DNA of 40,335 nt, from contig WYER01000021.1 in NCBI GenBank assembly GCA_009903795.1, forward strand, positions 1 through 40,335. Direction: 5' to 3'. The notes below the pieces were generated by a model, which was not told the origin of the DNA, made no database searches, and saw nothing but the letters and a program-made list of their open reading frames with translations. The stretch is from Nitrososphaerota archaeon (GTDB taxonomy: Archaea > Thermoproteota > Nitrososphaeria > Conexivisphaerales > UBA164). The position numbers and the translations under genes are program-made. This document shows, piece by piece, positions 9,422 through 18,134 of this stretch. Numbering within the stretch: position 1 is the stretch's first letter; every line of letters begins with the position of its first letter.

Positions 9422-9784
9422 ATGTCTTCTGGCGATGAAATAGAAGAAATGCTTCTTAAAAGGAAACTTTTAGAGTTAATGAAAAAACAGCAACAGAAAA
9501 AGGACGAAGATGATCCAGTAAAGTTAGTAAAATCATACCTGTATGATAGGGGAGATGAAGTTCTTGATGCTGCTTTATCTCAATTTCCAAAGGAAACAAA
9601 TCTTTTTGTAAAAAAACTTGCAGAACTTATCAAAAAAGGTGTTATAAGAGAAAAAATAAGCGGTAGCGAACTGCTTTACATATTAAGAAACATAGGAATA
9701 CCAGTAAGCTTAGAGACAAAGATAACCATATTAAAAGACGGAATAAGTTTATCGTTGTCTGACATGCTAAAAGAAAAAGACTAA
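9422..9784 (+). CDS. Conserved small archaeal protein, charged N-terminus
   Basis: The 120-residue protein starts with a highly charged helix (EEMLLKRKLLELMKKQQQKK) reminiscent of the N-terminal helix of PDCD5-like DNA-binding proteins. A compact domain follows (residues about 32-118: KLVKSYLYDRGDEVLDAALS ... ELLYILRNIGIPV). I do not recognise a named family; the second half looks like conserved crenarchaeal proteins of unknown function. It is transcribed away from polB and ends convergently on the NADP oxidoreductase gene with a four-base overlap. A nucleic-acid-related role is only a guess from the charged helix and the neighbour. Confidence 0.75.
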   Translation: MSSGDEIEEMLLKRKLLELMKKQQQKKDEDDPVKLVKSYLYDRGDEVLDAALSQFPKETNLFVKKLAELIKKGVIREKISGSELLYILRNIGIPVSLETKITILKDGISLSLSDMLKEKD

Positions 9785-11160
9785 ATTTTTTGAAGGTCTT
9801 TATCGATTGTTCTTGCGACCCTTCTACCCCAACCCATAGCTTCGATCACAGTTGATTCTCCAGTAACTATATCTCCGCCAGCGTAAACGCGAGGAATAGA
9901 GGTTCTGCCTTCTATATCCACAACAACTCTTCCATGATCATCAACTTTAAGATCTGGTGTCATTTGAGGAATAAGTGGATTGGGATAGAATCCTATCGCT
10001 GTTATGACCATATCGGTATCAAAGTTAAATGTTTCTCCTGTAGGAACTGGCCTTGGCCTTCCACTCCTGTCAGGTTCGCCAGGTTTCATCTTCATAAGCT
10101 TAATGCTAGAAACGTTTATGCCGTCGTTTGATTCAAATTCAACAGGTGCGGCCCAGAAAATAAATTTGACGCCTTCCTCTTCTGCATGTTTAAATTCAAC
10201 GGCTCTTGCTGATACTTCGTTTCTCCCTCTTCTGTAAATGACATAAACATCAGCTCCTAACCTCAGCGCAGACCTAGCAGCATCCATAGCGGTATTTCCT
10301 GCACCAATTACTGCAACTTTTTTGCCTACATGGATAGGCGTATCATATTCTGGGAACATATAAGCCTTCATGAGATTAACCCTTGTCAAAAATTCATTTG
10401 CAGTATATATTCCCGCCAGATTTTCTCCAGGTACGTTTAAAAATATAGGTCTTCCTGCTCCGACTCCAAGAAAGACAGCATTGTAATCCTTTAACAGTTC
10501 GGGAATTGTATATGTAGTCCCTACAACTACTCCAAGTTCTATGTTAACTCCGAGGTTCTGAAGTCTTTCGAACTCTTTTCTTAGTATTCTTTTAGGTAGT
10601 CTGAATTCCGGAATTCCATATGCCAGAACGCCACCAGGTATGTGAAATGCTTCATACATAGTCACGTCATAACCCATTCTAGCTAGGTCTGCTGCGGCCA
10701 CAATACCAGAAGGACCAGAGCCCACTACGGCTACTTTTTTGTGTTTCTTTTCAGAAGTTACTGGGATTTCTATGTTGTTTTCCAGCGCCCAGTCCCCAAC
10801 AAACCTTTCAACAGCACCTATCGCAATTGGTTCTCCAACCCTTCTTAGAACGCATTGTCCTTCACACTGTATTTCTTGCTGGCACACCCTTCCTGTTATA
10901 GAAGGCACAGGAGTGTTTTGTATCAGTATTTTGTATGCTTCCTTAAAGTCCCCTTCACTTACTTTTTTAAGAAAACCTGGTATATTTACGTTCACCGGAC
11001 AGCCTCTAAAGCTACAGGGAGCTGCACAGAACTTAATGTCTCTTGAAGCTTCTTTAATCGCTTCTTCTGGGGATATTGTAAGCTCAACCTCTTCGAAATC
11101 TTTCTTCCTTATCTCAGGCGGCCTTGTCTTTGGTTCTAACCGATGACCTATCTTGCTCAT
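9781..11160 (-). CDS. NADPH-binding large subunit of NfnAB/sulfide dehydrogenase type (GltD-like)
   Basis: The 459-residue flavoprotein starts with cysteine-rich iron-sulfur segments (CAAPCSFRGCPVNVNIPGF near 46-64, then CQQEIQCEGQC near 93-103). An FAD-binding GSGPSGIVAA (about 147-156), an NADPH-binding GAGNTAMDAA, and a C-terminal GGDIVTGESTVIEAMGWG follow. This is the layout of glutamate synthase small subunits and of Pyrococcus SudA/NfnB. The adjoining SudB-like gene argues for the second: a heterodimer exchanging electrons between ferredoxin, NADH and NADPH. The ATG overlaps the upstream subunit by four bases. No glutamate synthase large subunit is nearby. Cytoplasmic. Confidence 0.88.
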   Translation of the reverse strand: MSKIGHRLEPKTRPPEIRKKDFEEVELTISPEEAIKEASRDIKFCAAPCSFRGCPVNVNIPGFLKKVSEGDFKEAYKILIQNTPVPSITGRVCQQEIQCEGQCVLRRVGEPIAIGAVERFVGDWALENNIEIPVTSEKKHKKVAVVGSGPSGIVAAADLARMGYDVTMYEAFHIPGGVLAYGIPEFRLPKRILRKEFERLQNLGVNIELGVVVGTTYTIPELLKDYNAVFLGVGAGRPIFLNVPGENLAGIYTANEFLTRVNLMKAYMFPEYDTPIHVGKKVAVIGAGNTAMDAARSALRLGADVYVIYRRGRNEVSARAVEFKHAEEEGVKFIFWAAPVEFESNDGINVSSIKLMKMKPGEPDRSGRPRPVPTGETFNFDTDMVITAIGFYPNPLIPQMTPDLKVDDHGRVVVDIEGRTSIPRVYAGGDIVTGESTVIEAMGWGRRVARTIDKDLQKI

Positions 11161-11999
11161 ACTTTACCAGCCCCCTTTAACATTTCAAGAGAAATCATTT
11201 CTTCTTTCTTGTATGCTTGAAGCCTTATCGTAAGTTCTTTCCAGTTAACCTGATATGAATCAAATTCAGGGCCATCAACGCAAGTGAGAAGCGTTTTGTT
11301 CCCTACAGTAACCCTGCACGCACCACACATACCTACGCCACAGACCATAATAGAGTTCAGGCTTGAGTAGGATACAGGTATCTTGCCGTTTGTAACTTCA
11401 GCAACTGCCTTCATCATCAATGCTGGTCCTACAGCCCAAACAGCATCGAACTTTTCACCATTATTTAGCAAAAGCTTTACTGCATCAACAGTAAACCCTT
11501 TAATTCCTTTTGAGCCGTTATCAGTTGTTATATAAACTTCATCGCTGACTTCTGACATTTCTTTTTCATAAATAAGTGCGTTTGATGTCTTTGCCCCTAT
11601 TACTGTAATCACTCTGTTTCCAAGCCTTTTCAACTCCCTAGCTATAGGATAAAGCGCAGGAATGCCAACGCCCCCACCAACCATCAAGACGTTCCCAAAT
11701 TTCGAAACCCTAGAAGGATGGCCGAGTGGCCCTGCAATATAGTAAATCTCATCTCCTACTTTTTTCATCGAGAGCTTTATGGTGGAAGTTCCAACTTCCT
11801 GATAAACTATCTTGATCCAGCCTACTTCAGGGTTCCAGTCTACAAGAGTCATTGGAACCCTTTCGCCTTTTTCATCGACCATAATAAGTACAAACTGTCC
11901 AGCATGAGCTGCCCTGGCAACTTTTGGAGCTTCAATAAGCATTTCGTAAATGTTAGTAGCAAGCTCTTTTTTGTATATTATCTGCCTTTCTTTTATCAA
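11157..11999 (-). CDS. FAD/NAD and [2Fe-2S] small subunit of NfnAB/sulfide dehydrogenase type
   Basis: The 280-residue protein resembles the electron-transfer subunit of dihydroorotate dehydrogenase. It has an N-terminal FAD domain (AGQFVLIMVDEKGERVPMTL), an NAD-binding region (GNVLMVGGGVGIPALYPIARE) and a cysteine cluster for a [2Fe-2S] centre (MVCGVGMCGACRVTVG ... LLTCVDGP). Paired with the GltD-like gene it should form the small subunit (NfnA/SudB) of a ferredoxin:NADP oxidoreductase. The start is TTG at 11999; no better in-frame start lies close by. The 220-base AT-rich spacer upstream is shared with the divergent Lhr helicase. Confidence 0.87.
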   Translation of the reverse strand: MIKERQIIYKKELATNIYEMLIEAPKVARAAHAGQFVLIMVDEKGERVPMTLVDWNPEVGWIKIVYQEVGTSTIKLSMKKVGDEIYYIAGPLGHPSRVSKFGNVLMVGGGVGIPALYPIARELKRLGNRVITVIGAKTSNALIYEKEMSEVSDEVYITTDNGSKGIKGFTVDAVKLLLNNGEKFDAVWAVGPALMMKAVAEVTNGKIPVSYSSLNSIMVCGVGMCGACRVTVGNKTLLTCVDGPEFDSYQVNWKELTIRLQAYKKEEMISLEMLKGAGKV

Positions 12000-12293
12000 C
12001 CTAATTCAAATAACAAGGATGCACTCGCCTCTTTATTAACATGAGCTTTACAATTTTACAAATAAACCGTTTATTTTTTTTAAAAATTTTTAACAGAAAA
12101 ATAGGTTTAAACATATTTTTAAAACAGCAACCGAAAAAGGTAAAATATTTTTTACAAAAATTCGTTTTAATATAATTTCACGCAAAATTGATACTAAAAT
12201 CGCATTTATATAACATTTATTTTGATTATAATTAAAAAAGTAAAAACTTTGAGTTATGTTTTTAACCAAAAATTAATCATTTTGTCTAACTTA
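12000..12293. promoter_or_regulatory. Divergent AT-rich promoter region between the NfnA-like gene and lhr
   Basis: This spacer is strongly AT-rich with many T and A runs. The clearest plus-strand TATA element is TTTATATAA at 12206-12214, predicting transcription from about 12236-12240. That leaves the TTG at 12222 outside the mRNA and favours the ATG at 12294 as the lhr start. No RNA gene or further open frame is supported. Confidence 0.5.
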
Positions 12294-14915
12294 ATGATAA
12301 AATACGCTGAAAGGCATTCGCAGGAAGAAGTTGAAAAGCTACTTGATCCTATAGTTCTTGAATGGTTTAAAGGCAGGTACAAAAGCTTTAGTACGCCACA
12401 AATAGATGCAATATATTATATACATTCTAAAGAAAACGTGTTGGTATCTTCACCAACAGGCACAGGTAAAACTTTTGCAGCTTTCTTAGACATAATTAGT
12501 CAGCTCATACAGCTATATAGAAACGGAAATAATGATAAAGGCGTTAAAGTTATTTACGTTTCTCCTTTAAAAGCTCTGATAAACGATATCAAGAAAAACC
12601 TTTTGGTACCTCTGGAAGAAATGAAATCAGGTCCTGAAAGAGAATGGCTTTCGCACATAAATGTTGGCATAAGGACAAGCGACAGCACAAGCTCTGAAAA
12701 GGCAAAACAGCTTCTCAAACCGCCTACAATTCTTTGTACAACGCCTGAAAGCTTAGCGATAGCTGTAACAGCCCCGAAGTTCAGAGAAAACCTTAGGACT
12801 GTAAAATGGGTTATAGTAGATGAAATTCATGCGCTTGCAGAATCGAAAAGAGGGTCTTACCTTTCGTTAACGCTTGAGCTATTGCAAGAGCTGGCTGATT
12901 TTCAAAGGATCGGGCTTAGCGCAACCACATCCCCCATAGAAGAGATAGCCATGTTCCTTGCAGGAAGCAAAAGGGATGTAACTATCATAGACGCAAGGTT
13001 TGAAAAGAAGACTGTTATTGAAGTACTTTCACCAGTTAAAGACATTGTCAGGGCCAGCGAAACAAAGGTGACAGAAGCGACATACTCATTGCTATACCGC
13101 TTTTTAAAGAACAGCAAGACGGCTCTTATATTTACTAACACAAGAAGCGGCACAGAAAGGGTTGTGGCTAACCTGAAGAAAAAGTTTCCAGATATATTTA
13201 CTGATGAGACTATAGGAGCGCATCACAGCTCTGTCAGCAGAGACCTCAGGCTTGACTTTGAGGACAGGCTCAAGAAAGGGCAGCTGAAAGCTATAGTAAG
13301 CTCAACATCTCTTGAACTAGGCATAGACATTGGATACATAGACCTTGTAATTCAGCTCGGGAGTCCCAAAAGCATCATAAGGCTTCTGCAAAGGGTTGGG
13401 CGTTCGGGCCACAACATAAACAGCATTTCGAGAGGGATAATAATAGCGAACGACAACGACGACATAGTCGAAACCACGGTAATGGCTTATTATGCTTTAA
13501 GGAGAGAACTTGACAAGATAAATATAGTGAAAAACGCGCTCGACGTGCTTTCACAAATAATAGTTTCAATGTCTCTGATAAAAAGGTGGAACGTTTCTGA
13601 AGCTTACAGCGTGATAAAGCGAAGCTACAGTTATGAAAACCTTGAATGGAAAGACTTTATAGACGTTATTAACTACTTGGCAGGGGCTTATCACAGCCTT
13701 GAGGAAAGGGGTGTCTATTCAAAGATATCTCTTTATAAAGACGGGGAAAGGGTAGATAGACTGAATTACGAAGATCGTAACGCGGAATTTGGCAAAAAGA
13801 AATCTGCAAGAATGATTTTCTATCTTAATCAAGGGACTATTCCTGATGAAACAAAGGTTGTTGTTTATGAAGGTAAAAGGCCTATAGGAACTTTGGAGGA
13901 AGAGTTCGTGGAACGTCTAGTCCCTGGGGACAGGTTTGTACTTGCCGGAAAGATATATGAATTCCTGAACTCAAAGAGGATGAAGGTCTACGTGAAAAAG
14001 GCAGATGACTCAAAGCCAACCGTACCAGCGTGGTTTTCTGAAGAGCTCCCATTGAGCTATGATTTAGCTAACAAGATTCAGGCATTCAGGTCTTCATTGT
14101 TGGGCATTTCTAAACGTGAAGTGCTGGAAAAAATTAGCGATTATCCTGCAGATGAAAACGCGAAAAAAGCTATAGCAGAATATTTGTCTTTGATGACTAA
14201 ATTCTTAAAGAGCAAAGGGATCGAAAAGCTTAGCTCTGGGGATTACCTTGTAGAGCAGTACGAATCTGACAAGTTTAATATTATATTCCACACGCTGCTT
14301 GGAAGAAAGGCCAACGATGCTCTTTCGAGAGCTTTTGGATATAAGCTGTCGGAAATGATAGGATCATCTGTAGGCGTTATGGTTTCTGACAACGGCTTTG
14401 TCCTTTCAGTTGACAATGAAGTTAAAGTTAACGTAAAGAAGCTCCTTAAAAGCGTCAGCTCTGAGAATCTGGATGAGATACTTCATAAAGCTATAAGCAA
14501 TACAGAGCTTTTCAGGAGAAAGTTCAGACAAGTTGCCGCGCGGAGTTTCATGATACTGAGGAACTATAAGGGTCACCCGATCAGCGTCAGCAAGCAGCAA
14601 TTTAACTCAGACCTTCTCGTTAAGGTTGTTCAGAAGGTCGAAAACTTTCCGTTGCTAAAGGAAACTTACAGGGAGATACTTCAAGACTATATGGACATTT
14701 CAGCAGCTAAGGAGTTCCTGAGAAAAGTAGAATCGGGGGAATACAGGTTTATCGTGCTTGAAAGGTCAAACGTACCTTCACCTTTTTCTTTCAAGATGCT
14801 GGCATGGGGCTCCTCAGACGTAATACTTATGGAGGACAGGAGAAAGCTTATACTAAAACTTCATCAAAAGTTAATACAGTTTTTGCGGAATAAGAACAGG
14901 GATGCAGATATTTAA
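12294..14915 (+). CDS. lhr: Lhr-type superfamily 2 DNA helicase
   Basis: The protein (873 residues from the chosen start) carries SF2 helicase motifs in order: Q-like STPQIDAI, motif I SPTGTGKTFAA, motif II VDEIHAL, motif III LSATTSP, motif IV FTNTRSGTE and motif VI QRVGRSGH. A long Lhr-specific C-terminal region follows, with winged-helix and wrapping domains. Lhr-core enzymes unwind DNA or RNA-DNA hybrids 3' to 5' and act in repair and recombination. The frame extends upstream to a TTG at 12222, but the TATA at 12206-12214 makes ATG 12294 (MIKYAERHS) more likely. The stop overlaps the phosphoesterase gene by 14 bases, a pairing well known for Lhr. Confidence 0.93.
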   Translation: MIKYAERHSQEEVEKLLDPIVLEWFKGRYKSFSTPQIDAIYYIHSKENVLVSSPTGTGKTFAAFLDIISQLIQLYRNGNNDKGVKVIYVSPLKALINDIKKNLLVPLEEMKSGPEREWLSHINVGIRTSDSTSSEKAKQLLKPPTILCTTPESLAIAVTAPKFRENLRTVKWVIVDEIHALAESKRGSYLSLTLELLQELADFQRIGLSATTSPIEEIAMFLAGSKRDVTIIDARFEKKTVIEVLSPVKDIVRASETKVTEATYSLLYRFLKNSKTALIFTNTRSGTERVVANLKKKFPDIFTDETIGAHHSSVSRDLRLDFEDRLKKGQLKAIVSSTSLELGIDIGYIDLVIQLGSPKSIIRLLQRVGRSGHNINSISRGIIIANDNDDIVETTVMAYYALRRELDKINIVKNALDVLSQIIVSMSLIKRWNVSEAYSVIKRSYSYENLEWKDFIDVINYLAGAYHSLEERGVYSKISLYKDGERVDRLNYEDRNAEFGKKKSARMIFYLNQGTIPDETKVVVYEGKRPIGTLEEEFVERLVPGDRFVLAGKIYEFLNSKRMKVYVKKADDSKPTVPAWFSEELPLSYDLANKIQAFRSSLLGISKREVLEKISDYPADENAKKAIAEYLSLMTKFLKSKGIEKLSSGDYLVEQYESDKFNIIFHTLLGRKANDALSRAFGYKLSEMIGSSVGVMVSDNGFVLSVDNEVKVNVKKLLKSVSSENLDEILHKAISNTELFRRKFRQVAARSFMILRNYKGHPISVSKQQFNSDLLVKVVQKVENFPLLKETYREILQDYMDISAAKEFLRKVESGEYRFIVLERSNVPSPFSFKMLAWGSSDVILMEDRRKLILKLHQKLIQFLRNKNRDADI

Positions 14916-15660
14916 GGGAATTAAGACAATAGACGGGAAAAGGGCTGTTTACTTTGAAGAATTAGATCTTGTAGCCATCTCAGACTTACAGTTGGGCGAA
15001 GAAACCTATCTTGCAGAGGAAGCTAAGCTTTTCATTCCACAGGTGCAGCTAAAGATCATGCTGGAAGAAATAAACGAAATTAAAGATCAGACAAAGGCAA
15101 ACAGAATTCTGATAAACGGAGATCTGAAACACGAATTCAAAGAGGCAACCTTTCAGGAGTGGAGCGAGGTTAAAAAGCTGCATGAAGAGCTCAAGAAGCT
15201 TTTCTCCGAGATAATAGTAGTCAGGGGGAACCATGATAACTACCTGCTTACGATTTCAAACAAAATAGGCCTTAACGTAGTTGAAGAGCATATAGAAAAA
15301 GGCTACCTTTTTCTGCACGGTCACAAGCTTCCCAACGATTATAAAGGAGTACATACCATAGTAATAGGCCACGAACAGCCTGCAGTAATCTTGAAAAGCG
15401 GATACGACAGAGTTAAACTGCACGTTATACTTTATGGCAAGGACAAGCTCGGTCACAGGTTCATTTGCTTGCCTGCCTTTTCTCCTATAGCTTCAGGTGT
15501 TGAAGTAAACGTAACGCCAAAGGAGGAGCTTCTCTCTCCATTCTTTCACACTATAGTTGATATAGATGAGCTTAAAGCTATAGCTGTTGACCCGAGCACG
15601 GGGGCCTTTAAGCTCCCGAAGGTCAAGCTGCTCAGAAGCTTTTTGCTCGAGAACGCTTAG
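14902..15660 (+). CDS. Lhr-associated metallophosphoesterase (Mre11/SbcD-like)
   Basis: The 252-residue protein has calcineurin-type metal motifs: AISDLQLGEE (standing for D-x-H; here Gln replaces the usual His), INGDLKHEF (GD), VVRGNHDNY (GNHD), FLHGHKLP and VIGHEQPA. It is of the compact phosphoesterase type that accompanies Lhr helicases and some DNA ligases in prokaryotic damage-response operons. The start ATG at 14902 lies inside the 3' end of lhr, so the two are translated together. It probably cleaves phosphodiester bonds in DNA or nucleotides in the same repair process. The C-terminus is followed directly by transposase debris. Confidence 0.88.
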   Translation: MQIFKGIKTIDGKRAVYFEELDLVAISDLQLGEETYLAEEAKLFIPQVQLKIMLEEINEIKDQTKANRILINGDLKHEFKEATFQEWSEVKKLHEELKKLFSEIIVVRGNHDNYLLTISNKIGLNVVEEHIEKGYLFLHGHKLPNDYKGVHTIVIGHEQPAVILKSGYDRVKLHVILYGKDKLGHRFICLPAFSPIASGVEVNVTPKEELLSPFFHTIVDIDELKAIAVDPSTGAFKLPKVKLLRSFLLENA

Positions 15661-16317
15661 TTTGAAGGGTGCCATTAACTTAATCCCACAAATTGGCTTA
15701 ATCCATTCAGACAGCTGTTCATTTGAAAGTGGAGCTATACCAATGTCCTCGTTCGTTAATACAAAGAATCTGAATGCTTTGAACCAGTTACTTACGTGCT
15801 CAAATTTTGGCTTTTTGCACGGGAAAAGGTCGTCAAAAAGCTTCTGTCATATCCTTTATATATTCATTCATCCCTTCCATTAGGTTCTTCAGGCTCTGTT
15901 CATATACAACGTGATCAACCCCTGCCCACCTGCATGCATCAACGTACCAAAGAGCTCTGTGTAGATAGTCTTCTTACCATAATTCTTTACAAACTTATGA
16001 AATAGTATGCATCTAGGGAGTTCTGGTGCCAGCTTATGTAAAACGATAGGAAAGCTTTTAGTTGAGGTTCGTATGCTACCCATAGCTTCCCTCTAAAGTT
16101 TATTTCAGTTCTATCAATAAATATTGAATTGACTTCGTGTTTGTCAACGTCAAAGGAATCTAATACGAAAGAATACTTCTGGATCCATTTCCATATTGCA
16201 ACGTGGCTTCTCTTGATTATGGGCTCAAGAACGTGAGAGGCCTTCCTCAAGCTCAAACTTTAGATATAAAGCATACATTATAAGTGCTATTGGGGTTTTT
16301 CTTGTTTGTGTCATCAT
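15661..16317 (-). pseudogene. IS6-like archaeal DDE transposase, frameshifted
   Basis: Reading minus from ATG 16317 gives TQTRKTPIALIMYALYLKF, then a frameshift near 16256 leads into LRKASHVLEPIIKRSHVAIW, SIFIDRTEINFRGKLWVAYE and SLDAYYF. A second disruption joins to KFVKNYGKKTIYTEL. After further slips, phrases such as SLKNLMEGMNEYIKD, DDLFPCKKPKFEHVSNWLKA and NEQLSEWIKPICGIK can be read in shifting frames. This follows the common archaeal DDE transposase order, with the first catalytic Asp in FIDRTE. At least three frameshifts make it inactive. Its 3' end abuts, or slightly overlaps, the phosphoesterase stop. No convincing terminal repeats are seen. Confidence 0.75.
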
Positions 16318-16413
16318 TTGTTAGAAAGGGGCATTGTTAAAAAATTAAGCCTTAAGTTAACTGCGCATTTTGAAATATAGAAACCTTTTTATTCGCACTA
16401 ATAATTTAAGGTT

Positions 16414-17274
16414 GTGCTTAAAGGAAAGATCATCAGCGTGATATCGACTGATCCAAGAGAGGCTGAAAGCTTTGCTGAAGGCCTCGGGAAGAAAAAAGAA
16501 GAGGGAAAGTTTTACAGAAAGTCAGGGGAAGATCTGGTAAGCGTGCTTGTCCCCAAATACGATGAAATTTTTTCTTTAGCTGAAGCGGTATCGCTCTCTG
16601 ACTATTTCTGCTTTCTAAACAAAGAAGTTAACAAGGAAGAAGCAGAGATTGCCCTTTTGTTGGAAAGTTCAAACAAAGACGGTTGTGTAGCATCTCAGGA
16701 CGAGGACACTTTTAAAAAATATTTTGCGTCCTTTAGCATAGTCAGAAAAATTTCAGAGAAAAAGGTTCAAGAGGACAAGGTTCAGTACACAAAGGATCTG
16801 GGCTTTGCTTACATAGATAGCGCGTTTATAGTAAAAGGCGTTGGCCCAGTAATTTTAGGGTTTTCGTTTTCCAGCTTTAAGGTTCATCAGAAAATAAGGT
16901 TGTTACCATCTTTAAAGGAAGCTGAAATAAAATCAATACAAGTACTGGATGAAGATTATGAAGAGGTTGGGCCTGGCATAAGGTTTGGTTTTGCCTTAAA
17001 AGGCGTAGAAGAAAAGGACATAAAGGCTTCATATGCTGCTATAACTGAAAATATTAACCTCAGCTCAAAGTTAAGGGTTAGCAAGCTTAGCATAGCGCAG
17101 GAAGCGCTAAGCCTTCACGCATTTTTTTACGGAATGAAGATCTATGGCAATCTTGAAGGTGATACGCTAGTGCTCTCGAACCAGGTACCGATTGTTAGCG
17201 GTAAGGCTATACTGCTGAACGTCAACGTTCAGCCGAACAAACTCAGGGTCTACGGCTGGGGAGAACCAGTATAG
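16414..17274 (+). CDS. EF-Tu domain 2-like protein lacking the GTPase domain
   Basis: The 286-residue protein has an N-terminal part (1-130) without P-loop, DxxG or NKxD motifs. A segment that reads as translation-factor domain 2 follows: FAYIDSAFIVKGVGPVILGF (about 131-150), then KIRLLPSLKEAEIKSIQVLD, VGPGIRFGFALKGV and EEKDI. This matches the beta-barrel of EF-1A and SelB. The C-terminal third resembles a domain-3 barrel (SGKAILLNVNV ... LRVYGWGEP). It may derive from a SelB or EF-1A paralogue and could bind tRNA or ribosomes, but its function is unknown. The GTG start at 16414 is followed six bases after its stop by endonuclease V, so they form an operon. Confidence 0.75.
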   Translation: MLKGKIISVISTDPREAESFAEGLGKKKEEGKFYRKSGEDLVSVLVPKYDEIFSLAEAVSLSDYFCFLNKEVNKEEAEIALLLESSNKDGCVASQDEDTFKKYFASFSIVRKISEKKVQEDKVQYTKDLGFAYIDSAFIVKGVGPVILGFSFSSFKVHQKIRLLPSLKEAEIKSIQVLDEDYEEVGPGIRFGFALKGVEEKDIKASYAAITENINLSSKLRVSKLSIAQEALSLHAFFYGMKIYGNLEGDTLVLSNQVPIVSGKAILLNVNVQPNKLRVYGWGEPV

Positions 17275-17280
17275 GAAACT

Positions 17281-17898
17281 TTGATTAATTTAGATCTGAG
17301 AAAAGCGGCTTATGCTCAAGAGCTTTTGTCCAGAAAGCTTAAGCTCAAGAGCGATGTTAAAGAATATTTTACTATTGGCGGATTTGACGCCTCTTACCAT
17401 AATGATGTTGCAGTCGGATGCTATTTTACCACAATTTGCTGCACGGATAACAGGTTATTCTTTGAATTTTCAGTCGTAGAAGGCATACCACCTTATGTCC
17501 CAGGTTTTTTCTACCTAAGGGAATCAATGGTATTTTTTAAAACCGTAAAGGAAAAGCCAGGCCTGATCTTCGTTAATGCTCACGGTATAATACATCCCAG
17601 GAGCTTTGGTTTTGCTTCTCACGTAGGAACTGTGTTAAATATCCCTAGCGTTGGCGTTGCAAAAAAGCTTCTGAAAGGTTTTGTCGAAAAAGATGGAAAG
17701 GTATTCTTTAAAGAAAGACAGGTCGGCTGGAGCGTAAACTTAAAGGGAAGAAAATTCTACGTTAGCCCAGGAAACTACATAAGCTTGGAAGATTCGCTGA
17801 GCATTTTCCTCAAGAACGCTTCAGATACAGGGCTGCCGTGGCCATTGTATTATGCTGACAGATGTTCAAAGGAGCTCTTGAAAAGGGTAATAAAGTAA
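17281..17898 (+). CDS. nfi: Endonuclease V with an altered catalytic residue
   Basis: The 205-residue protein matches the family length and signatures: IGGFDASY (metal-binding Asp36), PPYVPGFFYLRES (strand-separating wedge and Glu81) and HGIIHPRSFGFASHVG. Endonuclease V nicks DNA, or cuts RNA, near deaminated bases such as inosine. The expected Asp-Gly-His-Gly at the third metal site reads Asn99-Ala100-His101-Gly here, so the acid corresponding to Thermotoga Asp110 is replaced by Asn. This should weaken or abolish cleavage while possibly retaining inosine binding. The start is TTG at 17284 or the upstream codon at 17281; it follows the EF-Tu-domain gene closely. Confidence 0.9.
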   Translation: MINLDLRKAAYAQELLSRKLKLKSDVKEYFTIGGFDASYHNDVAVGCYFTTICCTDNRLFFEFSVVEGIPPYVPGFFYLRESMVFFKTVKEKPGLIFVNAHGIIHPRSFGFASHVGTVLNIPSVGVAKKLLKGFVEKDGKVFFKERQVGWSVNLKGRKFYVSPGNYISLEDSLSIFLKNASDTGLPWPLYYADRCSKELLKRVIK

Positions 17899-18134
17899 AA
17901 TAACTCTACCCCTTACTAACAGATCGTTAGCGAAAACAGATAAAAGCATTCAAAATAAAAACAGCAAATTGCAAAGGTTCAAAAGTATCTTTCTTTTTAA
18001 TTTTCACAATTTTTATATTATTTTTCTTTATTCATAATTTTACAAAAACGTTCAAAGTAAACTTTAGCCATCTTCAAGTTTTTACCAAAAGATGTTTCAG
18101 TTAACTTTAATAGCAGCACCGATCTGCTATAACT
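17899..18134. promoter_or_regulatory. AT-rich spacer with inverted repeat before the Lrp-like gene
   Basis: This spacer carries a weak 5-bp hairpin (CTAACAGATCGTTAG, near 17914) that could help end the upstream operon, and long T/A stretches. At its end TAGCAG (18111-18116) is inverted as CTGCTA (18124-18129), six bases before the ATG at 18135. That position suits a repressor or autoregulatory site. No gene is seen in it. Confidence 0.4.

Noticed and set aside
10739-11146. Plus-strand open frame of 135 codons inside the GltD-like gene
   Set aside because: Shadow of the iron-sulfur N-terminus on the other strand; no family resemblance.
12222-12293. Upstream TTG start for lhr
   Set aside because: It would lie before the transcription start predicted from TTTATATAA, and the added residues look non-conserved.
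15661-16345. Terminal inverted repeats for the IS6-like remnant
   Set aside because: Weak similarity between GAAGGGTGCCATTAAC and GAAAGGGGCATTGTTAA is in direct, not inverted, orientation.
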